This document shows positions 1-5,338 of a stretch of DNA of 5,669 nucleotides, in pieces (the stretch's first letter is position 1; each line of letters starts with the position of its first letter). The DNA is from JAGLQQ01 sp043806135. GTDB taxonomy: Bacteria > Omnitrophota > Gorgyraeia > B26-G9. The DNA is taken from positions 1-5,669 of the forward strand of contig JAZDHG010000046.1 of the NCBI GenBank assembly GCA_043806135.1, read 5' to 3'. A program made the position numbers and the translations under genes. The notes under the pieces were generated by a model. The model was not told where the DNA came from and made no database searches. It saw only the letters and a list, made by a program, of their open reading frames with translations.

Positions 1-1
1 A

Positions 2-106
2 CAAAACGCTTGTCTTTCTAAAATCCTCTGTGAACCGCCTCAGACTATCGGGCAATTCAAACAAGCTATTGCCTCTCTTATCATCATCGACTCTGCTTTC
101 TTGCTT
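2..106 (-). other. Open reading frame fragment at the left window edge, unidentified
   Basis: A minus-strand frame opens after a TGA at 107-109 and stays open for 35 codons to the window edge. It reads DDDKRGNSLFELP and then SLRRFTEDFRK. The composition is protein-like, but there is no ATG. The only plausible initiator is a TTG at 62-64 preceded by AGAGAGG. I do not recognise a family. It could be the start of a gene to the left, a decayed gene, or chance. The plus-strand frame over the same bases (30-221) is rich in Ser and Leu with no ribosome-binding site and is probably not a gene. Confidence 0.2.
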
Positions 107-189
107 TCAAAGAACAAAGAACTCGCTGTCTCTCTTTTTAACATTAAATCAGAACGTTTTAAGAAAAAACTCAAAAATTAACAAAGTCC

Positions 190-298
190 AGTTAATAATT
201 ATAAGTTATGAGTTACGTTAATAGTTACAAATTACGAATTATGAATTATGAGTTACCCTCAATAATTACGAGTTACTAGTTATGAATTACGAGTTATC
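190..298. repeat. Degenerate 7-bp tandem repeat array (consensus ARTTAYG)
   Basis: About fourteen heptamers follow one another in register: units start at 190, 197, 204 and 211, then 223, 230, 237, 244 and 251, then 264, 271, 278, 285 and 292. Two short breaks occur (218-222 and 258-263). Units are variants of AATTATG, AATTACG, AGTTATG and AGTTACG, so the variation is almost entirely A/G at position 2 and T/C at position 6. No coding frame of note runs through it. Heptameric short tandem repeats are known between genes in some bacteria, notably cyanobacteria. Whether this array has a role is unknown; slippage during replication would explain its growth. Confidence 0.8.
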
Positions 299-428
299 TC
301 CTTCGATAACAAGTAAAAAGACACTAACATCTCGTCTTAGGTTACCGGTTGCGATGCCCGTATCGTCTAAAAAGGGCAGCGTCCGCGGTAAATACATTAA
401 AACAAATACTGTTTAAAACTAGTACAAG
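299..428. other. Intergenic stretch with no supported gene
   Basis: I see no intact gene or clear regulatory site here. A 36-codon minus-strand frame (287-397, beginning MYLPRTLPFLDD) starts with ATG but lacks a ribosome-binding site, and its stop codon lies inside the heptamer array. A weak 5-bp TGCCC/GGGCA inverted repeat around 354-380 is not convincing as a terminator. Confidence 0.5.
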
Positions 429-560
429 TTAAAAGCTGGAAAACCAACTTAGCTCTTCCAAAGACCCCATACTTATTCTTATGTCATTAGTAAACTCTCC
501 TAATGTTCCTTTGCTATACCCTTCTCTTATATTTTGTATGTAGTAAAACCTTAAAATTAC
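429..560 (-). pseudogene. Remnant of a four-helix-bundle (S23-type) protein gene
   Basis: A minus-strand frame between a TAG at 561-563 and a TAA at 429-431 reads NIREGYSKGT followed by GEFTNDIRISMGSLEEL. This matches the central signature of the four-helix-bundle/S23 family, usually of the form NIAEG(F/Y)xRGS then EFxxFLxIAxGSLxEL. Family members are about 115-130 residues long. Here the N-terminal helix and start codon are missing, and the frame stops just after the SLEEL motif, so the last helix is missing too. It lies 10 bases past the stop codon of the ATPase gene at 571, on the same strand, so the junction probably records the insertion or deletion that broke it. The family assignment rests on the motif alone. 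Confidence 0.55.
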
Positions 561-570
561 CTAAACCAAG

Positions 571-1767
571 TTAATTCTTCTGCTCAAAACCGCTTCTCAG
601 TATTTCTCCAACAAGATTAATATCTCTAAATGAGGTAACTTTAGTATCTTGTTCATTATAAGATTCATTACCACCATAAAAAATAAGCGAAATAGAACTT
701 AGCGCCCCAGATACTTTTTTATAATAGCGCAATCCCCTGAAGCTATTTACAGTAAGAGATGTACCGCTTTTAATTTCTATGGGGATAATAAAACTGCCAA
801 AATCAAGCAATACATCCACTTCATTTCCTATATTATCACGAAAAAAATACAAATTATCCGGAAGGCCGCAATTAAAACGCGCCTTTATTAGTTCCCCAAC
901 AATCAAGGTTTCAAACAATGCGCCTTTCAACTGATGATTAGCAATATGTTTTTCATTATATATATCAAGCAGATACGCGGCAAGCCCCACATCGAGAAAA
1001 TATAATTTGGGTGATTTAATCAATCTCTTGCTAAAATTTTTATGGTGAGGACGAAGCAAATACACAATGTAGCTTGCCTCAAGCACTGAAAGCCAGCTTC
1101 TTGCGGTATTGTGAGAAATACCACATTCGTTAGCTAAACTATTAAGATTAAGCAGTTGTCCAGTACGAGACGCGCATAATTTTAGAAATTTTTCAAACGG
1201 TAATAAATTTTTGACATTAAGCAGCGCTCGAACATCACGTTCAACATAAGTCGCGATATAGTTCGCGGAATTTTCAGTTGGATTCAACTCTTTATCATAA
1301 ATACGGGGATAAAACCCAGTATAAAGAAGCTTGTCAAGTGATACTGTTTCACTTTGAGCGCGTTTATATATTTCATCAAAGGAAAACGGCAATAATTTAA
1401 GCAATGCCGTCCGGCCTGCTAAAGATTGCGTAACTGAATCTAATAAAAGAAATTGATGTGAACCGGTTAGTATATACATACCTTCTTTATTTATTTCATC
1501 AACATGTGTTTGTATATAAGAAAACAGCTCCGGAACTCTTTGAACCTCATCAATTATACCACCATTTTGTAGTTTCCCTAGAAATGAACGCGGGTCATCT
1601 CTTGCCAAACGACGACGATCAAGATCCTCCAAAGAAACATAGGCTTTGTCAGGAAATGCCATACGGCAAAGAGTAGTTTTCCCTGATTGCCGCGGACCTG
1701 TAACCGTAACAATTGGATACTGATTGGAAAGCGATATTATTTTATGTTTCATTACACGTTCTAACAT
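571..1767 (-). CDS. AAA family ATPase with DUF4143 domain (398 aa)
   Basis: A P-loop ATPase of the AAA_14/DUF4143 type, normally 380-450 residues and cytosolic; the cellular role of the family is unsettled. Numbering from the ATG at 1767: Walker A GPRQSGKTT at 24-32, Walker B IIDE at 71-74 followed by VQRVPE, sensor-like LTGS at 100-103, and a conserved SLAGR with Arg119 that may act as an arginine finger. A winged-helix-like segment covers about 193-236. The C-terminal part carries Glu286, Asp318 (NEVDV) and Glu331-x-Lys333 (IEIKSG), the arrangement of a PD-(D/E)XK nuclease-like fold. The frame can be extended to a TTG at 1809, but that TTG is the first three bases of a -35 box TTGACA, so I start at the ATG at 1767; Met20 of the extended frame (1752) is the other option. 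No Shine-Dalgarno is visible. A promoter of its own makes it independent of the toxin-antitoxin operon upstream. Confidence 0.9.
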   Translation of the reverse strand: MLERVMKHKIISLSNQYPIVTVTGPRQSGKTTLCRMAFPDKAYVSLEDLDRRRLARDDPRSFLGKLQNGGIIDEVQRVPELFSYIQTHVDEINKEGMYILTGSHQFLLLDSVTQSLAGRTALLKLLPFSFDEIYKRAQSETVSLDKLLYTGFYPRIYDKELNPTENSANYIATYVERDVRALLNVKNLLPFEKFLKLCASRTGQLLNLNSLANECGISHNTARSWLSVLEASYIVYLLRPHHKNFSKRLIKSPKLYFLDVGLAAYLLDIYNEKHIANHQLKGALFETLIVGELIKARFNCGLPDNLYFFRDNIGNEVDVLLDFGSFIIPIEIKSGTSLTVNSFRGLRYYKKVSGALSSISLIFYGGNESYNEQDTKVTSFRDINLVGEILRSGFEQKN

Positions 1768-1778
1768 GATATATATCA
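1767..1778. promoter_or_regulatory. 12-bp perfect palindrome at the ATPase start codon
   Basis: TGATATATATCA is a perfect palindrome lying between the -10 box and the ATG at 1767-1765, and it includes the first base of the ATG in its end. It covers the predicted transcription start. It could be an operator, but an AT-only core makes chance or simple melting function equally possible. Confidence 0.3.
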
Positions 1779-1780
1779 AT

Positions 1781-1809
1781 AAGATAACATTGTTTTTACT
1801 ATTTGTCAA
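1781..1809 (-). promoter_or_regulatory. Sigma70-type promoter of the first ATPase gene
   Basis: On the minus strand there is a perfect -35 TTGACA (1809-1804), a 17-base spacer and a -10 TATCTT (1786-1781). The predicted transcription start is near 1774, less than 10 bases before the ATG at 1767. The mRNA would therefore be almost leaderless, in keeping with the missing Shine-Dalgarno. The -35 coincides with the TTG that begins the longest open frame, which argues against that start. Confidence 0.6.
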
Positions 1810-1817
1810 TTGAATTT

Positions 1818-1880
1818 ACAATACGACAAGGACGGACTCAAGTTCTGGCGGCATTTGGCGCAAATGTCTTGTTGTATTGT
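1818..1880. repeat. Nested palindromic element upstream of the ATPase promoter
   Basis: Outer arms ACAATACGACAAG (1818-1830) and CTTGTTGTATTGT (1868-1880) pair over 13 bases with one mismatch, which is a G-U in one RNA strand. Inside, CATTTG (1852-1857) and CAAATG (1861-1866) form a second perfect stem with loop GCG. The 63-bp unit has the shape of a miniature palindromic repeat, and it ends next to a GGGTCAG sequence (1898-1904) resembling the repeat end at 5421. It sits just upstream of a -35 box, so a regulatory effect is possible but unproven. Confidence 0.5.
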
Positions 1881-1949
1881 TGAAAATAGGGAATAGAGGG
1901 TCAGTCTCGGCTCGACTATATGTTTCCTTAAAATCGAACTCCTAACTCT

Positions 1950-2093
1950 TTACTCCAAACCCCCGCCTCCCAACAGCCATTTATAAATAGGCTTAACCAT
2001 TACAATCTTTCCTTCCAACGCAATCTCTTCCTCGGGATTTATTAAGAAATAATTTAAAAACGCTTTTGTTCCAACCCCGCGTTGAAATGATAG
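1950..2093 (-). pseudogene. C-terminal reading-frame stump, family not recognised
   Basis: After a TAA at 2094-2096, a minus-strand frame stays open for 47 codons to a TAA at 1950-1952. It reads RGVGTKAFLNYF, then NPEEEIALEGKIVMVKPIYKW, then LLGGGGLE. The alternation of charged and hydrophobic residues looks like true protein, yet there is no initiator except an internal ATG (1998-2000) without a ribosome-binding site. It lies 10 bases after the toxin gene stop and out of frame with it. The simplest reading is the 3' end of a lost gene. I cannot name the family. Confidence 0.3.
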
Positions 2094-2103
2094 TTACTGT
2101 GTT

Positions 2104-2970
2104 TTACTGAAATTTAATTTTCCCGCAAATAACTCTAAAGAATTCCTTACGCCAGAGTTTAAGTGATGAGGTATCTTTTAATAAATTCTCAACATCTTTT
2201 TTTGCTTTATCAAAATCTATGGAGTCAATCTTTTCCAGAAGCCTTTGCTTAAAATTTTCTTCTGTTAACACTTCGCTTGCCTTAAGATGCCCCGTCTGTT
2301 TCATCCTATCTTCCAGATGTTTCAGCCCAACAGATATACCTCTTCCCACATACCATACAAAATCATACCAGTCGCGGCCTTTGACTCTATTTACCCATGG
2401 CCTGCATAATATCGCGTGCATTTTTCCAGCGAAAAGATGCGGCAAGGTATATGTATTAACAAAAAAAGGCACAGGCTGCAAAAGATACCTGGCTTCAGTA
2501 CTAAAACCCCCGGGAGGGTTTTTGTCAATTTCCAGCTTTATCTTCATCATTTTCCCATGATGTATCTTTTTTTTCACAGATTCGGATATAGCGATACTAA
2601 TTATATTTTTCAATGTCCCTGCCTTGATAAACACAGAATCAATGTCTGTTCCCGTATTTTTCTGTTTACTTTCAACACTAACAGAAAAACCGAAACTCTT
2701 TAATTCATCTTCAATCGCCCGGCAGTAGCCCTTAAATGAGAAATTCGTGTCCTTCTCTAAAAGCGAAAAATCCAAGTCTTCTGAAAATCGGTCAAGCCCA
2801 TATAATATCCTTAAAGCTGATCCGCCATAAAAAGCGCCTTTCTCGAAAAATTTAGAACGCCATAGCCCAAGCAAGGCTATCTCCTGAATGATTTCTTTTA
2901 GCGCGTTCTCATAATCATTCGTGCTGGCGCAATTGTACCTGTCAAGCATTACCTTCACCGCGTCATTCAT
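2104..2970 (-). CDS. AbiEii/AbiGii-type nucleotidyltransferase toxin (288 aa)
   Basis: Putative toxin of a type IV toxin-antitoxin pair. AbiEii-type proteins are cytosolic DNA polymerase beta-like nucleotidyltransferases of about 300 residues; characterised members halt growth and protect against phage. Visible signatures: GGSALR at 49-54 with the catalytic-type pair Asp65/Asp67 in RFSEDLDFSL; KLEID at 145-149 followed by the family's NPPGGF (151-156); AGKMHAIL with Lys183 at 181-188; and GRDWYDFVWYV at 198-208 with Arg199, Asp200 and Asp203. All expected active-site residues are present, so it should be active. The C-terminal third is a charged helical region. The ATG overlaps the stop of the upstream regulator gene (ATGA), and AAGGGG with a 6-base gap (2982-2977) is its ribosome-binding site, so translation is probably coupled. 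Nucleotide and target specificity cannot be read from sequence. No terminator is obvious downstream. Confidence 0.92.
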   Translation of the reverse strand: MNDAVKVMLDRYNCASTNDYENALKEIIQEIALLGLWRSKFFEKGAFYGGSALRILYGLDRFSEDLDFSLLEKDTNFSFKGYCRAIEDELKSFGFSVSVESKQKNTGTDIDSVFIKAGTLKNIISIAISESVKKKIHHGKMMKIKLEIDKNPPGGFSTEARYLLQPVPFFVNTYTLPHLFAGKMHAILCRPWVNRVKGRDWYDFVWYVGRGISVGLKHLEDRMKQTGHLKASEVLTEENFKQRLLEKIDSIDFDKAKKDVENLLKDTSSLKLWRKEFFRVICGKIKFQ

Positions 2971-3593
2971 TTTAAACCCCTTAAAAAATTATGAAAAAGC
3001 TTTATATTGTGCCCATACAGCCCGGCTAATTTATTTATTTTCTTAAGATCAAAATCTTTAATTCCTTCAATATCAATTCGCAAATCATCAAAAAGATACT
3101 TTTTTATTTGAGGCTCATCTTTCATCTTAACAGAAAAATAAAGCATATCTGAAAGTGCTTTTTCTTTTGAGGCAATTAAGATTGAATGATTCTTGTCCAG
3201 TTCATGAAGAGTTACCCCGTAAGGATAAATCGCGGGATTTATGTATCTGTAAGAAAAAATGCCTACCGGTGTATTAAAAAGCTTTTTTCTTTTGCTTGTT
3301 ATACTGGTAATGGCCTCTACACGTTCGGGAATCAAGCCGTAAAAAGAAAGAGCGGATTCAAGAGATATATAAGAAGGGCCGTATATCAAATTAGCCAGAA
3401 CATCTTTTGAATATGGTTCCCTGGCTAAATCAGGGCCAAACACGTAAAGCCCTTTCTTTACCCGTATGATTTTACCCTTTTTCAAAAGATCATTTATCTT
3501 AACACGCGGATTCTTATACGCGCAAAGGGCGTGTTTAATAAACTCATAATCAAATTCTTCAGTTAGAACCGCGTTTCTTAAAGCCAAAAGCAT
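2967..3593 (-). CDS. AbiEi-type antitoxin / transcriptional regulator (208 aa)
   Basis: Cognate antitoxin of the nucleotidyltransferase encoded right after it. AbiEi-family proteins carry an N-terminal winged helix that binds DNA and represses the operon, and a C-terminal domain needed to neutralise the toxin; toxin and antitoxin of type IV systems are not thought to bind each other directly. Here the winged helix is about residues 10-53, with NPRVKINDLLKKGKIIRVKKG and GLYVFG as recognition and wing elements. The family core follows as SYISLESALSFYGLIPE (74-90), ITSIT and ASKEKALSDMLY (141-152). Length is typical. The start is secure: GGAGG (3605-3601) lies 7 bases before the ATG. The stop overlaps the toxin start by 4 bases. 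A strong promoter and an inverted repeat over the -10 box directly upstream fit autorepression. Confidence 0.9.
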   Translation of the reverse strand: MLLALRNAVLTEEFDYEFIKHALCAYKNPRVKINDLLKKGKIIRVKKGLYVFGPDLAREPYSKDVLANLIYGPSYISLESALSFYGLIPERVEAITSITSKRKKLFNTPVGIFSYRYINPAIYPYGVTLHELDKNHSILIASKEKALSDMLYFSVKMKDEPQIKKYLFDDLRIDIEGIKDFDLKKINKLAGLYGHNIKLFHNFLRGLK

Positions 3594-3603
3594 AATCTAT
3601 CCT

Positions 3604-3634
3604 CCAGTATGTTAACATTTTACTAACTTACTGG
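3604..3634. promoter_or_regulatory. Probable operator: 11-bp inverted repeat around the -10 box
   Basis: Read on the minus strand, CCAGTAAGTTA (3634-3624) and TAACATACTGG (3614-3604) are inverted repeats matching at 10 of 11 positions, separated by 9 bases. The -10 TAAAAT lies wholly in the spacer, and the downstream arm touches the Shine-Dalgarno. A dimer or pair of winged-helix proteins bound here would block RNA polymerase. AbiEi proteins are known to repress their own promoters through inverted repeats, so the first gene's product is the natural candidate ligand. Confidence 0.7.
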
Positions 3635-3645
3635 TTGTTTGTCAA
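3617..3645 (-). promoter_or_regulatory. Sigma70-type promoter of the toxin-antitoxin operon
   Basis: A perfect -35 TTGACA (3645-3640), a 17-base spacer and -10 TAAAAT (3622-3617) stand before the antitoxin gene. Transcription would start near 3610, giving a leader of under 20 bases with GGAGG at 3605-3601. Confidence 0.75.
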
Positions 3646-3658
3646 GCCATTTGGTATA

Positions 3659-3679
3659 CCCCGATGCCAAGCATCGGGG
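3659..3679. repeat. Hairpin repeat A (9-bp stem, CCCCGATGC / GCATCGGGG)
   Basis: CCCCGATGC (3659-3667) and GCATCGGGG (3671-3679) pair perfectly around loop CAA. The next bases, CTTG, allow the alternative stem CAAGC/GCTTG (3668-3672 with 3679-3683). A diverged copy lies at 3744-3764. It is a REP-like palindrome upstream of the toxin-antitoxin promoter and lacks a T-run, so it is not a classic terminator. Confidence 0.75.
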
Positions 3680-3722
3680 CTTGTTTCATCATTGTTAGGC
3701 TTGACACTGAGCAAACAAGCCC
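3677..3722. repeat. 10-bp perfect inverted repeat GGGCTTGTTT / AAACAAGCCC
   Basis: Arms 3677-3686 and 3713-3722 are exact reverse complements with 26 bases between. The left arm shares GGG with hairpin A, so the two structures compete. It belongs to the same compound palindromic region. Confidence 0.55.
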
Positions 3723-3727
3723 TTCTA

Positions 3728-3816
3728 ACTTGCGGCTCTGATTCCCCAATGACAAGCATTGGGGCTTGTCGCCGAACGTATCAATCACTACTTCATTTCG
3801 CTATTAGGCCGCAAGT
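3728..3816. repeat. 9-bp inverted repeat enclosing hairpin B
   Basis: ACTTGCGGC (3728-3736) and GCCGCAAGT (3808-3816) are exact reverse complements and bracket hairpin B. Together with the neighbouring repeats, this gives 3650-3880 many pairing options. No reading frame across this stretch has a family signature; the plus-strand frame 3635-3841 is merely a read-through of these palindromes. Confidence 0.45.
3744..3764. repeat. Hairpin repeat B (8-bp stem, CCCCAATG / CATTGGGG)
   Basis: CCCCAATG (3744-3751) and CATTGGGG (3757-3764) pair around loop ACAAG. It is a copy of hairpin A in which a G-C pair has become A-T on both sides (3663/3675 against 3748/3760), so the stem is kept. GACAAGC (3751-3757) can instead pair with GCTTGTC (3764-3770), a 7-bp alternative stem. 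Confidence 0.75.
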
Positions 3817-3840
3817 CTCAAGGCCAAAAAGCTGCAGGTA

Positions 3841-3881
3841 GTGGGGACTGTGTTTCGCAACAGTCCCAATTATTCTATTCC
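3841..3881. repeat. 41-bp dispersed repeat, internal copy
   Basis: These 41 bases are identical to 5629-5669 in the same orientation. The core GGGACTGT / ACAGTCCC (3844-3851 with 3860-3867) is a perfect 8-bp stem with an 8-base loop. It starts 13 bases past the stop of the ATPase gene at 3894, and could protect or end that mRNA, although there is no T-run. The 5' side GGTAGTGGGG (3837-3846) also recurs at 5414-5423. It looks like a REP-type palindromic repeat of the host genome. Confidence 0.85.
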
Positions 3882-3893
3882 CTCTTAAAATTT

Positions 3894-5291
3894 TTATAAA
3901 TTCAATTGTCCACCACTAATATGAATCAGGAACCGCAGCAAAGGAATAATATGATTGTTTCCCAATACCTTATTTTTACTGTCTGAAGTTAATATTATGC
4001 CTTTTTTATAATGCTGAATCTGCTTAATATCAACAGGGCGAAACTGTTTTGTCCATTTAACCTCAATGGGGTAAATTTTCTTATCCTGAACCAATGCCGC
4101 GTCTATTTCTCCCTTTGCCCCCTTCATATAATAAGTAGGCGCGCATCTTTTACAATGGTCAACAACCACAGCCTCAACATAAGGCGCGGCAAATTCATTC
4201 TTTACCATGCTCTTTTCGATATTAACAAAAGGCACCCGGGGCCCTAAATAATTTGTTACGGAATGATCGATAAAAGGATCCCGAAAATATATTTTACGGT
4301 TTTTTTTAGGCGCCCCTGTCAGTTTATGTTCGAGCAAAACCTCCTGAATATGCAAAACATGCGCGGATTCCAAAAGATAGCAATAATCAGCTACAGTTTT
4401 ATGATGCTCGATAGAAAGCCGTTTTCCCAGGCTATTCCATGATATTTGAGTATTATATGTTTCCTTAATACCTCTGAGTATCTCAAAAAGGTAATTTTCA
4501 CTTTTATTGCATTTAAGGATATCACCGATGATCCATTGTATATAAGTATTAACAACACCCTGAGATATGGTTTTATTCAACTCATACTCTGTAATGGCCG
4601 GAAGATAACCCCCATGCAAAAGATACTCAAAAAAGTAAGCATTCAGCTTCTTATGCTTCCGCTCGTAATCCGCGATCTCTTCCGTTAAAGGCGTTCTGAT
4701 AATCCTGCCGCAAAATTGTATCAGTCTCTTATCTTTAAGGCATACAAACTCTTTGAACGACAATGGGAAAAAATTAAAGTCAACTTTCGCCGACATACCG
4801 CGTCTCCCCGCGAAACGTTTCATAGCGGTTTGGATTATACGGTTGTCTGAGCCTGTCAGAATAATTGACATATGTTCAAATATCCCGCAATCAGCAAGAT
4901 ACTTAATTGATTTATCCCAGTCAGGAATATAATTAACTTCGTCAATAAATAAATACTGAAAAGAATCTTTAGTATTGTGAAACTCTTCAATAACCCGTTT
5001 TAAAACATGATGTGTATCAATGAGTTCCCCAGTAAGAAAAAGAATATTTTCCGGATTTACTTTTCTTTTTTCCAAAAGCCTAAGGATAAACTGCTTAAGA
5101 AATGTAGTCTTTCCCACTTGTCTTCCTCCGGTTATCAGATAAATGCCCGGATTATATAGTTGGGATTCCTCCAGAAGCGGAGAATGATAGACTAAAGGAA
5201 GGCCTTTAATCTTTTTAAGATGAGGATCATGCTGCCTGTACCTCGATAAAGATTCCTTAAACTGATTATGGATAACAAATTCTTCGCTCAT
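3894..5291 (-). CDS. AAA family ATPase with DUF4143 domain (465 aa)
   Basis: Second AAA_14/DUF4143 ATPase, longer than and only motif-level similar to the one ending at 571, so not a recent duplicate. Walker A GGRQVGKTT at 55-63, Walker B YLFIDEVN at 113-120 (Asp117, Glu118) followed by YIPDW, sensor-like ILTGS at 144-148, AGRRG at 161-165 with a possible arginine finger, and the family's PLSFKEF and HGGYLPA (226-232). A winged-helix-like region covers about 268-320. The C-terminal domain has Glu373, Glu395-x-Asp397 (KGEIDAAL) and Glu410-x-Lys412 (PIEVKW), compatible with a PD-(D/E)XK nuclease-like fold. A 50-residue stretch precedes the P-loop. The ATG is supported by AAGGGG 5 bases upstream (5302-5297) and a promoter just beyond. 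Substrate and role are not known for the family. The gene is bracketed by direct copies of a 41-bp repeat. Confidence 0.9.
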   Translation of the reverse strand: MSEEFVIHNQFKESLSRYRQHDPHLKKIKGLPLVYHSPLLEESQLYNPGIYLITGGRQVGKTTFLKQFILRLLEKRKVNPENILFLTGELIDTHHVLKRVIEEFHNTKDSFQYLFIDEVNYIPDWDKSIKYLADCGIFEHMSIILTGSDNRIIQTAMKRFAGRRGMSAKVDFNFFPLSFKEFVCLKDKRLIQFCGRIIRTPLTEEIADYERKHKKLNAYFFEYLLHGGYLPAITEYELNKTISQGVVNTYIQWIIGDILKCNKSENYLFEILRGIKETYNTQISWNSLGKRLSIEHHKTVADYCYLLESAHVLHIQEVLLEHKLTGAPKKNRKIYFRDPFIDHSVTNYLGPRVPFVNIEKSMVKNEFAAPYVEAVVVDHCKRCAPTYYMKGAKGEIDAALVQDKKIYPIEVKWTKQFRPVDIKQIQHYKKGIILTSDSKNKVLGNNHIIPLLRFLIHISGGQLNL

Positions 5292-5310
5292 ATCCGCCCC
5301 TTACCTAATA

Positions 5311-5338
5311 AATATACCATAATTTCAAATTTAGTCAA
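5311..5338 (-). promoter_or_regulatory. Sigma70-type promoter of the second ATPase gene
   Basis: -35 TTGACT (5338-5333), a 16-base spacer and -10 TATATT (5316-5311) precede the gene whose ATG is at 5291-5289, giving a leader of about 13 bases that carries the AAGGGG ribosome-binding site. The -35 lies inside one of two 15-bp direct repeats. Confidence 0.55.

Noticed and set aside
30..221. 63-aa plus-strand frame rich in Ser and Leu
   Set aside because: Low-complexity composition, no ribosome-binding site, and it ends inside the heptamer array.
190..298. CRISPR array
   Set aside because: Units are 7 bp in direct tandem with no unique spacers.
287..397. 36-aa minus-strand ATG frame (MYLPRTLPFLDD)
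   Set aside because: No Shine-Dalgarno or promoter, the stop is supplied by the heptamer array, and I recognise no family.
2503..2522. AAAACCC / GGGTTTT inverted repeat (7-bp stem) inside the toxin gene
   Set aside because: It encodes the conserved NPPGGF motif of the family, which explains the sequence without a structural role.
3635..3841. 68-aa plus-strand frame containing GIPRCQASGL
   Set aside because: It runs straight through hairpins A and B; frames of this type arise from palindromic repeats. No ribosome-binding site or family signature.
3844..3867. Rho-independent terminator for the 465-aa ATPase gene
   Set aside because: The stem is strong but no T-run follows on the minus strand, and the same element recurs away from any gene end at 5632.
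2104..5291. All four minus-strand genes as one operon
   Set aside because: The gaps before the toxin-antitoxin pair and the first ATPase are about 300 bases and each contains a clear promoter; only the AbiEi/AbiEii genes are contiguous.
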